From assembly GCA_050944475.1 (NCBI GenBank), contig JBMNRD010000003.1, positions 1 to 64,000 of the forward strand: a stretch of 64,000 nt of DNA, read 5' to 3'. Positions within the stretch are counted from its first letter, which is position 1. Each line of letters opens with the position of its first letter. Shown here in pieces: positions 53,168-61,205 of the stretch. Both the position numbers and the translations under genes were made by a program. The notes beneath the pieces are model-generated. The model worked only from the letters and a program-made list of their open reading frames with translations, was not told the DNA's origin and did no database searches. The stretch is from RGIG5612 sp050944475 (lineage in GTDB: Bacteria; Bacillota; Clostridia; Lachnospirales; Lachnospiraceae).

Positions 53168-54598
53168 TTACATCAACCCCATTTGCCTGTATTTCTGCCT
53201 TTTCCTGGTAAAAGTTGACGCGTCTATTCCCAGGTACCGGGCCGCTTCTCTGAGATTGCCGAATTTTTCAAAGGCCTTTGTCATATAAGCGGCCTCCAGT
53301 GCGGCCACTTCCTCCCGCAAATCCATCTGTGGCGGCAGTTCCCCGGCAATGCTGACGGTTGCGCCGGTCTCCCGCTTGTGTCCGCCCAGAAAAAGGTCTT
53401 CTTCCGTTATCGTATTCCCCCGGCAAATGATTGCCGCCCGGGTCACCATATTTTCCAGTTCAAGGACATTTTCCGGCCATGAATAAGCCAGCAAACCCTC
53501 ATAGCCGCCCTTGGATATGCGGATTGAGGCGCCCCTTTCCTTATTGCTTCTTTCCAGAAAATGCTCCGCCAGCGGCACGATGTCGTCCTTTCTTTCCCTA
53601 AGAGGCGGAACCTTCAGGACAAACATTGAAAACGCATATATAATATCAGGGCTGACTTTTTTCATTTTTCGCAGATACTCCAAGCTCTCGTTGCTTCCGG
53701 CGATAATCCTGATGTCAACCCGGCGTACGGTTCCGTCTCCCATTACACATTGCCCGTCCCGAAGCAAAGACAGAATCCTGTCCTGGATTATAACGGGCAT
53801 TTCTCCGAGATTCTCGAAGTAAACCGTCCCTCCGGCCGCGCTTTCAAGCATTCCGATCTGATACTCCCCCTCCGCAGTCCTGCGGCCAAACAGGTAACCC
53901 GCCGGATCGTCCATGGGAATAGCGTTGAAATTAATTCCGATAAATGCCTTTCCGGAACGCTTCGAATATTCGTGAATGTATGCGGCAATACGCCTTTTCC
54001 CGCTCCCCTTCTCTCCGGTCAGAAAAATCGGAGCGTCCACCATCCGCACGTGATCCACCATTCGCATCAGCTCCCTGGTCGAGGCCGCCTCCGAAACAAT
54101 TACAGGCTTGCCGATGTATTCCTGCCTGAGCTGCTCCAGCTCCGACCTGTATTTCAGCTTCAGCTGCTCCTGTATGCGCATTTCCTTGCGGATTGAATAA
54201 AGCTCGGTCATCTCTCTGACAATGGTAACAACCATAATGATGTCGCCGCGGGCGCCCTCGTTGTTCGCTTCCTGCCGGGAACCGGTTTGCCGGAAAAGCG
54301 GAGTACTGGTGATTATGGCCTGACGACCGGTGCTGAAACTTTGCTCCATGGTCACCTCTTCGCCGGTCTCAAGTACCTGCAGCGTCCCGCTCATGGAAAT
54401 AACCCCTTGCTCTACCAGGGCTTTCATGTTCTTCCCCAGCATATCAGACACCTTCAGCCCGCTGATTCTTTCGTAGCTGTGATTCAGGTATATCGTATTG
54501 GCCTCGTTGTCGGTGATATAGATTCCGTCGTGAAAATGCTCCAGAATCTCATACAGATACTCCTGCCTGTGCGGGAATTGTATTATGTTATCGGTCAT
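53168..54598 (-). CDS. PAS-AAA+-Fis transcriptional regulator lacking the GAFTGA motif
   Basis: 476 residues. An N-terminal PAS domain (about 10-115, YEILEHFHDGIYITDNEAN), a coiled linker, an AAA+ domain of sigma-54 activator type (about 165-395, Walker A TGEKGSGKRR; IINFNAIP-like INFNAIPMDD; VPPLRERKDDIVPLAEHFL) and a Fis-type HTH (REAARYLGIDASTFTRKRQK). The sigma-54 contact motif GAFTGA is absent: after YLFGRR only TAEGEYQIG is found. The Walker B region reads GGTVYFENLGEMP instead of the usual LFLDEIGE. It may therefore act on sigma-70 promoters, as TyrR does. It lies directly upstream of abfD and is the obvious regulator of the operon. Confidence 0.88.
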   Translation of the reverse strand: MTDNIIQFPHRQEYLYEILEHFHDGIYITDNEANTIYLNHSYERISGLKVSDMLGKNMKALVEQGVISMSGTLQVLETGEEVTMEQSFSTGRQAIITSTPLFRQTGSRQEANNEGARGDIIMVVTIVREMTELYSIRKEMRIQEQLKLKYRSELEQLRQEYIGKPVIVSEAASTRELMRMVDHVRMVDAPIFLTGEKGSGKRRIAAYIHEYSKRSGKAFIGINFNAIPMDDPAGYLFGRRTAEGEYQIGMLESAAGGTVYFENLGEMPVIIQDRILSLLRDGQCVMGDGTVRRVDIRIIAGSNESLEYLRKMKKVSPDIIYAFSMFVLKVPPLRERKDDIVPLAEHFLERSNKERGASIRISKGGYEGLLAYSWPENVLELENMVTRAAIICRGNTITEEDLFLGGHKRETGATVSIAGELPPQMDLREEVAALEAAYMTKAFEKFGNLREAARYLGIDASTFTRKRQKYRQMGLM

Positions 54599-54640
54599 TT
54601 TTCTCTCCTTGGCAGTAACGGGCTGCGGTTTTGCCCGGTC

Positions 54641-54712
54641 GCCGTGTCTTTATCTGCAACCGCGTCTTTGCCCGCGGTCGTGTCTTGGCCGGCAGTCGTG
54701 TCTTGGACGGCG
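54641..54712. repeat. Four tandem 18-base repeats in the regulator leader
   Basis: Plus-strand copies GCCGTGTCTTTATCTGCA, ACCGCGTCTTTGCCCGCG, GTCGTGTCTTGGCCGGCA and GTCGTGTCTTGGACGGCG in exact 18-base phase, with a partial fifth unit after them. They lie between the predicted promoter and the regulator start. A TAA in the regulator's frame shows that they are not an N-terminal extension. Confidence 0.75.
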
Positions 54713-54741
54713 GCTGCGTTTAATCGCTGTGCTTATATTTT

Positions 54742-54758
54742 AGCAATTAAAATGCCAA
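54742..54758 (-). promoter_or_regulatory. Sigma-54-like -24/-12 element upstream of the regulator
   Basis: TTGGCATTTTAATTGCT, an almost ideal match to the TTGGCAC-N5-TTGCT consensus with GG and GC ten bases apart. A sigma-70-type pair overlaps it: -35 TTGCAG at 54760-54765, 17-base spacer, -10 TAAAAT at 54737-54742. Either would start transcription near 54730, leaving a leader of about 130 bases. Confidence 0.55.
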
Positions 54759-54772
54759 TCTGCAATGCAATG

Positions 54773-54790
54773 TGTTGCGCGAATGCAACA
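54773..54790. promoter_or_regulatory. Perfect palindromic operator upstream of the regulator
   Basis: TGTTGCGCGAATGCAACA: two perfect 6-base arms and a 6-base spacer, centred about 50 bases upstream of the expected transcription start. One arm recurs with the same spacing at 53144-53161 before abfD. It fits a dimeric Fis-type HTH, so autoregulation is likely. Confidence 0.55.
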
Positions 54791-55034
54791 TGTTTTTAAT
54801 GTCGGGCCGGTCCCGAGGGGGATCATTTTTTCCGGATATAAGAGAAATGACTATGCAAAATCCTTCGGATTTCTGCCCGGCTCTTCGTGAAAACGCTTGC
54901 GGAATTGCCATTGTTTTCTTGCCTCATATCGGTGGACCATTTTTGCATGGAGCAACCTTATTCCCTTTAACCGGTGCGCAGATTTGAAGACAAAATATGA
55001 ACCTGCGGTATAGCAGCTTACAGTGGATGCATAC

Positions 55035-55209
55035 AAAAAGAGACATCCGAAGATGTCCCTGAATCGCCGGTGCCTTGATTTGAACGAGGGTCTCCGCAAT
55101 CACGGCGTGCTCCCCAGGCTACACCACTACCGACTTAAAGCAACCACGTCCCTTTCCGGGAATCTCGATGATTAGTCGTATGCTAATTTGCACCACGTTT
55201 TTGCTTTCG
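55035..55209 (-). ncRNA. Unclassified structured RNA with a tRNA-like 3' part
   Basis: Discrete unit of about 175 bases from a strong promoter to a terminator (GGGACATC-TTCG-GATGTC with T-run, 55035-55059). The 5' part can form hairpins TTAG/CTAA and TCCC/GGGA. The 3' part (55065-55134) is 70 bases with a 7-base acceptor-like stem (GTCGGTA with CACCGGC, one mismatch), a D-arm (GTGT/GCAC with GG in the loop), and a T-arm with loop TTCAAAT (one C-A mismatch). Where the anticodon arm should be there is only a short hairpin CCGT-GATT-GCGG. It does not fit tRNA, tmRNA, SRP, 6S or RNase P RNA by eye. Nothing else is seen in 54791-55034. Confidence 0.55.
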
Positions 55210-55215
55210 TAAATA

Positions 55216-55244
55216 TTTATACCACAGCTCTTTCTTTCTGTCAA
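55216..55244 (-). promoter_or_regulatory. Promoter of the tRNA-like RNA
   Basis: -35 TTGACA (55239-55244), 17-base spacer, -10 TATAAA (55216-55221); almost consensus, predicted start near 55209. Confidence 0.75.
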
Positions 55245-55309
55245 TGCTCTTTCTTTAATCTTTCAGATTTGCTGCTCCCTTTTTACTGTCATTTTCGTCT
55301 CAGGTATGC

Positions 55310-55333
55310 AAAAAAGGACATCTTCGGATGTCC
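55310..55333 (-). terminator. Terminator after the second tRNA-like element
   Basis: GGACATC-CGAA-GATGTCC on the minus strand followed by TTTTTT. The stem is the same as in the terminator of the first element, with the complementary tetraloop. Confidence 0.8.
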
Positions 55334-55342
55334 CTTTAATTT

Positions 55343-55414
55343 GCCTTGCACCGGGATTTGAACCCGGACTTCGCTTTCGCGCGTGCTCCCCGGCTTAACA
55401 CTATACTCGTAAGA
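55343..55414 (-). ncRNA. Second tRNA-like element
   Basis: 72 bases. Perfect T-arm CCGGG-TTCAAAT-CCCGG, D-arm GTGT/GCAC with loop ending in CCGGGGA nearly as in the first element, and acceptor-like TCTTACG/TGCAAGG with one mismatch. The anticodon arm is replaced by CGC-GAAA-GCG. Its 5' end overlaps the end of a short open frame (55401-55520), so it may be made as the 3' part of that transcript. A decayed tRNA or a relative of the 55065-55134 element. Confidence 0.5.
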
Positions 55415-55520
55415 TTCCGGTTCCTCCGTTTATCCTGGTTTTATTTTGCCATAGTTTTAAAATTCCGTCAAGAAGTTTTTGTTCTTTCGCTTTGGCATGC
55501 GCCTCTTCCAATGTAATCAT
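55401..55520 (-). pseudogene. Truncated paralogue of the small immunity-like gene
   Basis: 39 codons: begins MITLEEAHAKAKEQKLLDGI and stops inside the tRNA-like element. Its first 15 residues match the start of the complete neighbour (MITFEEAYKKAKKLKNNIDG), the rest does not. A short open stretch between the two (ending EEMRRKEMFLEND) looks like the tail of another lost gene. Likely debris of a duplicated locus. Confidence 0.5.
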
Positions 55521-55601
55521 TTTTTAATCATTTTCTAAAAACATCTCTTTTCGTCTCATTTCTTCAATTTCCTCTTGAGCCGCTTTCTACTCCTTTTTCC
55601 G

Positions 55602-55880
55602 TTATTCTTCATCTTCCTCTTCATCCTCCGATTCAACAAAAACCCCGTCAATGAGGTCATAACCTTGTATTTCTTTTCCTGTTCCGTTCACAACAAATTG
55701 CGGCATATTAATTGCCTTCCCGGTCTTTTTTTCAATTACAACGGCAGTATGGCCCGCGCCACCTTTATAGTGAATGTCTTCCGAACCGGAAAAGACGTAT
55801 CCGTTTTCATACTCAAAATATCCATCAATATTATTTTTCAGCTTTTTCGCTTTTTTATATGCCTCCTCAAAAGTTATCAT
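55602..55880 (-). CDS. Small protein, YrhB/Imm35-like (possible immunity protein)
   Basis: 92 residues from ATG 55880 (GGGG six bases upstream; ATG 55892 has none). MITFEEAYKKAKKL, then YVFSGSEDIHYKGGAGHTAVVIEKKTGKAINMP, resembles the YrhB/Imm35 fold used as immunity proteins of polymorphic toxins. The tail ESEDEEEDEE is highly acidic. No toxin gene is next to it, so it would be an orphan. The family call is by eye and tentative. Confidence 0.5.
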   Translation of the reverse strand: MITFEEAYKKAKKLKNNIDGYFEYENGYVFSGSEDIHYKGGAGHTAVVIEKKTGKAINMPQFVVNGTGKEIQGYDLIDGVFVESEDEEEDEE

Positions 55881-55999
55881 TTTTATCCCCATTTATGAAA
55901 TCTGTCTGAAATCTTATTCAGGAGAACTCCCGTGACCCACCGGGGTTGCGGGCGGTTTTCCTATTTATCTGCGAACCGGTTTCAAACTTCCTCGTAAAA

Positions 56000-58567
56000 T
56001 CAAGCCCTCCCGCAGCACTGTTTATATTTCTTGCCGCTTCCGCAGGGGCACGGGTCGTTAGGATAAACCTTTTCCTCGCTGCGCCTCACAGGCGCCTTCA
56101 CCGATTCCTCGCCGCGGTTGGTGGACATGTTCTGGACCACCTCCTTGCGCTCAATCTGCTGCTCAATCCGGAGATTCATCATTGTACGCACGGTGTCCTC
56201 CTGAATGCCGGCAATCATGCCGTCAAACATATCGTATCCTTCCATCTTGTATTCCACCAGCGGGTCTTTCTGACCGTAGGCGGCCAGTCCCACGCCCTGT
56301 CGCAAATGATCCATATCATCGATGTGATCCATCCAGTGGCGGTCGATTACGCGAAGGAGAACAACTCTCTCAACCTCACGTACCTCCTCTTCAGACGGGA
56401 ATTGTGCTTCTTTAGAAGCATAAGCGGCACGGGCTTTTTCCAAAACCTCATCCTTCAAATCCGCCTTGCTCATGCGTGCCAGCTCTTCCTCCGAAAAGCT
56501 CAGCGGCTTCATCGGTACAACCGGCAGCAGCCTTTCATTAAGGCCGGTGATATCCCACTGATCGGAGGCGGTTCCCTCCTCAATAGCACGGTCCACGATG
56601 CCGCTGACGGAGACATCAAGCATTTCAAGGATGGACTCCTTCATGGACTCCCCGTCCAGAACCCTTGCTCTCTCGGCATAAATAATTTCCCTCTGCTCAT
56701 TCATTACCTGGTCATATTCAAGGAGATTCTTTCTGATGCCGAAGTTGTTGGTCTCAATCTTCTTCTGGGCGCGCTCAATGGCGTCTGACAGCAGCTTGTG
56801 CTGGATTTCCTGGTCTTCCTCGATACCGAGGGTGTTGAACACATTCATCATGCGGTCGGAGCCGAACAGGCGCATCAAGTCGTCCTCCAGGGAAATGTAG
56901 AACTTCGACTCGCCGGGGTCTCCCTGACGTCCCGAACGTCCGCGCAGCTGGTTATCAATCCGGCGGGCCTCATGGCGCTCGGTTCCGATGACTTTCAGTC
57001 CGCCGGCGGCTCTTGACTCATCGTCAAGCCTGATATCGGTACCGCGGCCGGCCATGTTGGTCGCGATGGTAACGGCTCCGTGCCTGCCCGCTTCCGCAAC
57101 GATTTCCGCCTCCATCTCGTGATACTTTGCATTCAGCACATTGTGTTTGATTCCTTTTTTCCTGAGCATGGCCGAAATCAGCTCCGAGGTCTCGATGGTA
57201 ATGGTACCCACGAGTACGGGCTGACCCTTGGCGTGGGCCTGAACGATGGCCCCCACGACGGCGCGGAATTTTTCCTTTTGGGTTTTATAAACCGCATCAT
57301 TCAAGTCGTCTCTGATAACGGGCACATTGGTGGGAATTTCCACAACGTCCATGCCGTAAATGTTCTGGAACTCCGTCTCCTCTGTCTTTGCGGTACCGGT
57401 CATGCCGGCTTTTTTCTCGTATTTATTAAAGAAATTCTGGAAGGTAATGGTGGCAAGCGTCTTGCTCTCCCTCTTTACCGCCACGTGCTCCTTGGCCTCA
57501 ATCGCCTGATGCAGGCCGTCCGAATAGCGCCTGCCCGGCATGATACGTCCGGTAAACTCGTCGACAATCAGAATCTCGTCGTCCTTTACAACATATTGCT
57601 GATCCCTGTGCATCAGGCTGTGGGCACGCAGCGCCAGGATAATGTTGTGCTGGATTTCAAGGTTTTCCGGGTCTGCAAGGTTCTCTATATGGAAGAACTG
57701 CTCCACCTTTGTAACGCCCTGCGCGGTAAGGTTGACGACCTTTTCTTTTTCATTTACCACAAAATCCCCGGTCTCGGTGACTCTCTCGCCCATCAGCATG
57801 TCCATCTTGGACACCTCTGTTGCCTCGCCTCTTATCAGCTGCTTTGCCAGGATGTCGCACAGCTCGTACAGCTTGGTGGACTTGGCCGACTGTCCGCTGA
57901 TGATAAGCGGCGTCCTGGCCTCGTCAATAAGCACCGAGTCAACCTCGTCAACAATGGCAAAATGCAGACCGCGCTGGACCTGCTTTTCCTTGCGGACAAC
58001 CATGTTATCTCTAAGGTAGTCAAAACCCAGCTCATTATTGGTAATGTAAGTGATGTCACAATTATATGCGTCCTGGCGCTCCTTGGTTTCCATTCCGTTC
58101 AGAACCACGCCGACGGACAGTCCGAGGTATGTGTGTACCTGCCCCATCCACTCGGCGTCACGCTTTGCCAGGTAGTCGTTGACGGTAACTATATGAACGC
58201 CCCTGCCTGAAAGTGCATTCAGATATGCGGGCAAAAGACAGGTCTGAGTCTTACCCTCGCCGGTTTTCATCTCCGCAATGCGCCCCTGATGCAGGACTAT
58301 TCCGCCCAGCAGCTGCACAGGATAATGCTCCGTATTCAGCACCCTTCTGGTGGCCTCCCTGACCATGGCAAACGCCTCCGGCAGAATCGAATCAAGATCG
58401 GCGCCTGAAGCCGCCATTTCCCTGAACTGTTCCGTTCTGGCCTTCATTTGACCCTCGGTCATTTCCATCATCTCCGGCCTCAGCGCCTCGATTTTCTCAA
58501 GTATGGGCCGGAGTCTCTTTATTTCCCTCTCGCTTTTGCTGCCGAAGAGTTTCTCTGCTATTCCCAT
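56000..58567 (-). CDS. secA: Preprotein translocase ATPase SecA
   Basis: 855 residues from ATG 58567 (AAGGAG eight to nine bases upstream). Walker A MKTGEGKTQTCLLPAYLNAL, DEVDSVLIDEARTPLIISG, the HWD and helicase motifs TIATNMAGRGTDI and GRSGRQGDPGESKFY, and the C-terminal zinc site NDPCPCGSGKKYKQCCG. SecA drives export through SecYEG. It follows hpf by about 100 bases; prfB, often next in Firmicutes, is not found in the 55.9-56.0 kb gap. Confidence 0.98.
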   Translation of the reverse strand: MGIAEKLFGSKSEREIKRLRPILEKIEALRPEMMEMTEGQMKARTEQFREMAASGADLDSILPEAFAMVREATRRVLNTEHYPVQLLGGIVLHQGRIAEMKTGEGKTQTCLLPAYLNALSGRGVHIVTVNDYLAKRDAEWMGQVHTYLGLSVGVVLNGMETKERQDAYNCDITYITNNELGFDYLRDNMVVRKEKQVQRGLHFAIVDEVDSVLIDEARTPLIISGQSAKSTKLYELCDILAKQLIRGEATEVSKMDMLMGERVTETGDFVVNEKEKVVNLTAQGVTKVEQFFHIENLADPENLEIQHNIILALRAHSLMHRDQQYVVKDDEILIVDEFTGRIMPGRRYSDGLHQAIEAKEHVAVKRESKTLATITFQNFFNKYEKKAGMTGTAKTEETEFQNIYGMDVVEIPTNVPVIRDDLNDAVYKTQKEKFRAVVGAIVQAHAKGQPVLVGTITIETSELISAMLRKKGIKHNVLNAKYHEMEAEIVAEAGRHGAVTIATNMAGRGTDIRLDDESRAAGGLKVIGTERHEARRIDNQLRGRSGRQGDPGESKFYISLEDDLMRLFGSDRMMNVFNTLGIEEDQEIQHKLLSDAIERAQKKIETNNFGIRKNLLEYDQVMNEQREIIYAERARVLDGESMKESILEMLDVSVSGIVDRAIEEGTASDQWDITGLNERLLPVVPMKPLSFSEEELARMSKADLKDEVLEKARAAYASKEAQFPSEEEVREVERVVLLRVIDRHWMDHIDDMDHLRQGVGLAAYGQKDPLVEYKMEGYDMFDGMIAGIQEDTVRTMMNLRIEQQIERKEVVQNMSTNRGEESVKAPVRRSEEKVYPNDPCPCGSGKKYKQCCGRA

Positions 58568-58669
58568 GGGGTGTATCTCCTTCAATATGGGGCGCCGCGA
58601 AAGCCGCGGCGCCGCGTCGTAATTATATGACGGCCTGCCCTGCGGCGGCCCTGCTTGTCAGTCCGCCGG

Positions 58670-59203
58670 TCAAAACTCCGGCTCAATAATCCCGTATGTG
58701 TTGTTTTTTCTCTTGTAAACAACATTTACTTCATCGGTTTTTGCATTGGTAAAAACGAAGAAATTGTGATTAAGCAGCTCCATCTGCATGCATGCCTCCT
58801 CGGGATCCATGGGCTTGAATTCGAAACGCTTTACCTTCACAATCCTTATCTCATTGTCCGCCTCTGTATCGTCCTCGGCTTCCACATATTCCGGTGAGAA
58901 ATTGGCTCCGCCCTGATACCTGTCGATAATCTTCTTGCGGTATTTCTTCAGCTGGCTTTCGATAGCCTCCTTGACAAGGTCAATGGATACGTACATATCC
59001 GTGCTTTCCTGCTCGCCTCTGATGATACCGCCCTTTACGGGAATGGTAACTTCGATCTTATGTCTGCTCTTTTCAACACTCAAGGTAACCTGCGCCTCAA
59101 TATCCCGTGAAAAGAATCTCCCGAGCTTCCCGAGTTTTTCGATAATTGCCGTCCTCAGGCTCTCAGTTACTTCGACATTTTTTCCGGAAATAGTAAATTT
59201 CAT
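58670..59203 (-). CDS. hpf: Ribosome hibernation promoting factor, long form
   Basis: 177 residues from ATG 59203 (GGGGTG eight bases upstream). N-terminal MKFTISGKNVEVTESLRTAI binds the 30S subunit; the C-terminal domain IVKVKRFEFKPMDPEEACMQ with NHNFFVFTNAKTDEVNVVYK is the dimerisation part that makes 100S ribosomes in stationary phase. Neighbour of secA as in many Firmicutes. Confidence 0.97.
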   Translation of the reverse strand: MKFTISGKNVEVTESLRTAIIEKLGKLGRFFSRDIEAQVTLSVEKSRHKIEVTIPVKGGIIRGEQESTDMYVSIDLVKEAIESQLKKYRKKIIDRYQGGANFSPEYVEAEDDTEADNEIRIVKVKRFEFKPMDPEEACMQMELLNHNFFVFTNAKTDEVNVVYKRKNNTYGIIEPEF

Positions 59204-59238
59204 AAAAGTCACCCCTTTCAGTTTTGTGATTTTATTTT

Positions 59239-59268
59239 ATCATAACGGTGCCTTCATTAAAAGTGCAA
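59239..59268 (-). promoter_or_regulatory. hpf promoter
   Basis: -35 TTGCAC (59263-59268), 18-base spacer, -10 TATGAT (59239-59244), about 35 bases before the start codon. Confidence 0.6.
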
Positions 59269-59656
59269 ATCACCGATGTTAACAGAAAATTCATGCCTTT
59301 TTTCCTGTTAAAATTTTTTTCTTTTTTTTGCGATTTCATCACTTTTAACAAAACATCAGTTCATCATTATTCATCGCTTTTTGCATAAAATTCATGTCAC
59401 CATTTAATAACATTGAAATGTCAATAATGTTCATAACTATGGGTATAAGTAGTTTTCATTGAAAAATAAGGCTTTATCCCTGTTCATAACTTCTTTGTTA
59501 ATTAAATAACAATCGTATATTTTTTCTTCCGAAAAAACCGACTTTTGTGAAGTTTTTGTGAAAATTATATAAAATGTTATATCACACACATGATGACGGA
59601 ATGCTTCTTCCCGCCGCTTTTTGTATCGTATGCCGGCGCGTCTCAAGATTAATATG
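59269..59656. other. AT-rich gene-free gap
   Basis: No credible gene. It contains T-runs near 59318-59330, repeated TTCAT motifs, and an imperfect inverted repeat AACATT/AATGTT near 59410-59432. It may hold further control sites of hpf-secA, but nothing definite is seen. Confidence 0.5.
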
Positions 59657-59689
59657 TAAAAACTGCCGCACCGTTATGATGCGGCAGTT
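59657..59689 (-). terminator. Terminator of the NlpC/P60 gene
   Basis: Perfect stem AACTGCCGCA/TGCGGCAGTT with a 9-base loop, then TTTTT on the minus strand, 22 bases after the stop. Confidence 0.88.
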
Positions 59690-59711
59690 GCAACTCCTGT
59701 ATTATCCGGCC

Positions 59712-61205
59712 TCAGTCAATTATTCTTCTTACGTCCAATATAGTCATAAAGTACATGCTGTTTATGGTTACGGTCTGTCCCGGATACGGCGCATGAACCT
59801 TCAGTCCGTCGCCAACGTAAATGCCGACATGGCCGGGGTAAACAATGATATCTCCGGGTAGAATCTCCGCCAGAGAAACCGAATATCCCGCGTAACTTTG
59901 CTGATTGGAACCCCTCGGAAGCTCATATCCGAATTCCGAGTAAATAGCGTAAACAAAGCCCGAACAGTCCGCGCCCGATGAAAGGGATGCGCCGCCGCTG
60001 ACATACGGAAGCCAGCCCGCAAAGGAACATGCGTAATCAACCACGGAATACCTGAGATTCATGGAATTCTGCCAGGCAATGTAATTGGCCTCATTTATCT
60101 CCGCCTGCTCAACGAAATACCACGCGTCCGCAACATAGCCTGCCGCCTCATCGGCATATTCCTGAGCCGTGTGCCAGTCCTCGTCCGAGGTTTGGGAGGC
60201 TGCGTATCTGGCCTCATGGGCTGCATCCTCGGCCGCGTAAGCCGCCTCATAGGCCGCGGCAGGGTCCGCGTTTTCCGCGGCTGCAGCGGCATCATACATG
60301 GCCTCCTGCGCCCTTTCGCACTCCCTCCGGGCAATCTCAAACGCCAGCTTCTGAGCTTCCTCGCGCTCAAGCCTTTCGGCAAGCCATTTTGCTTCCCTGT
60401 ATTGAGCCTCATCAAGGCCTTCCTCTATTTCTGCGGCTGCGGCCTTCTCGGCCTCAGTGGATATTGCATATCTGCGGCCTTCATCAACCCTGATATAGCA
60501 GGACATGACATAGCCCTCGCCCACGCCTTTCACATGAACCTTGGTCCACATGTCCGGATTGTAGCCCTCTTCATTACTGTCGTCGATTATCCTGTGAGCG
60601 GAATCGGGGGCAAGAATGCAAAGCGCCGTTTCCTCCGTGCTGCGTCCTGCCCTGAGGGTCAGCTCATCCGTATCAACAACGGCGTCTAATTTATATGTCT
60701 TGTCTTCAAGAGCCTCCGCTTCTTTGCCGAACAAGAAATCGTCTTCCTTTACATAGCCGGCAACGTCGCCGGAAACCACCTTGCACCAGCCTGCCTCCTG
60801 TGCCACAAGAGTGGCAACGGCATACCTGTAAATCTTGCCGTTTACTGCGGATTCGCTGTCCATTTCGTCGTAAACATTTACATAATCGGCGGCTGTGCAC
60901 ACAATAAGGCGCCCGAGACTGCTTCCGTCCTCGCCGTAATACTTGTTGCTCGGCATACCGATCCCCACTGCCGTGGTGGAGAGCATATCGATGGAGCTGT
61001 CTCCGTTGGTGCTGAAATATGTGTTCATAACGGAAGATATGCCCGCGTCGGGGGTATTTAATCCCGTTGCCCCCGTTGCCGTAACTTTTTCCGCCTGGGG
61101 TTCCGCTTCCTTATCGATTACCAGCATAAACGACATTCCGAGGATGGACGCTGTCAGCAGCATTGCCATTGCGGATGTTGTTGTTAATCTGAAATAACGT
61201 TTCAT
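59712..61205 (-). CDS. Secreted NlpC/P60 murein endopeptidase with SH3-like domains
   Basis: 497 residues from ATG 61205 (AAAGG seven bases upstream). Signal anchor (about 10-30). Two bacterial SH3-type repeats (about 80-240; VCTAADYVNVYDEMDSESAV, TLRAGRSTEETAL). An Ala/Glu-rich helical region (about 255-390) is built of AEDAAHEARYAA-like units, a probable coiled coil. The C-terminal NlpC/P60 domain has Cys in GADCSGFVYAIYSEFG and His in PGHVGIYVGDG and LKVHAPYPG. It cuts stem peptides of peptidoglycan, probably for cell separation. Confidence 0.94.
   Translation of the reverse strand: MKRYFRLTTTSAMAMLLTASILGMSFMLVIDKEAEPQAEKVTATGATGLNTPDAGISSVMNTYFSTNGDSSIDMLSTTAVGIGMPSNKYYGEDGSSLGRLIVCTAADYVNVYDEMDSESAVNGKIYRYAVATLVAQEAGWCKVVSGDVAGYVKEDDFLFGKEAEALEDKTYKLDAVVDTDELTLRAGRSTEETALCILAPDSAHRIIDDSNEEGYNPDMWTKVHVKGVGEGYVMSCYIRVDEGRRYAISTEAEKAAAAEIEEGLDEAQYREAKWLAERLEREEAQKLAFEIARRECERAQEAMYDAAAAAENADPAAAYEAAYAAEDAAHEARYAASQTSDEDWHTAQEYADEAAGYVADAWYFVEQAEINEANYIAWQNSMNLRYSVVDYACSFAGWLPYVSGGASLSSGADCSGFVYAIYSEFGYELPRGSNQQSYAGYSVSLAEILPGDIIVYPGHVGIYVGDGLKVHAPYPGQTVTINSMYFMTILDVRRIID

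Noticed and set aside
54851..55099. 82-codon minus-strand frame over the tRNA-like RNA
   Set aside because: It runs through the T-arm and terminator of the RNA unit and has no start signal.
55065..55414. Calling the two tRNA-like elements ordinary tRNA genes
   Set aside because: Neither has a 5-base-pair anticodon stem with a 7-base loop, and each has a mismatch in the acceptor-like stem, so no amino acid can be assigned.
55893..55999. Possible hairpin terminator or tRNA fragment (GC-rich stretch CCCGTGACCCACCGGGG) after secA
   Set aside because: Pairing is short and alternative, with no T-run in the right place; not reported as a feature.
57080..58210. 376-codon plus-strand frame antisense to secA
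   Set aside because: secA is certain on the other strand; this frame shows no motif and no initiation signal.
59437..59646. 69-codon minus-strand frame in the AT-rich gap
   Set aside because: No ribosome site; composition is that of random AT-rich DNA.
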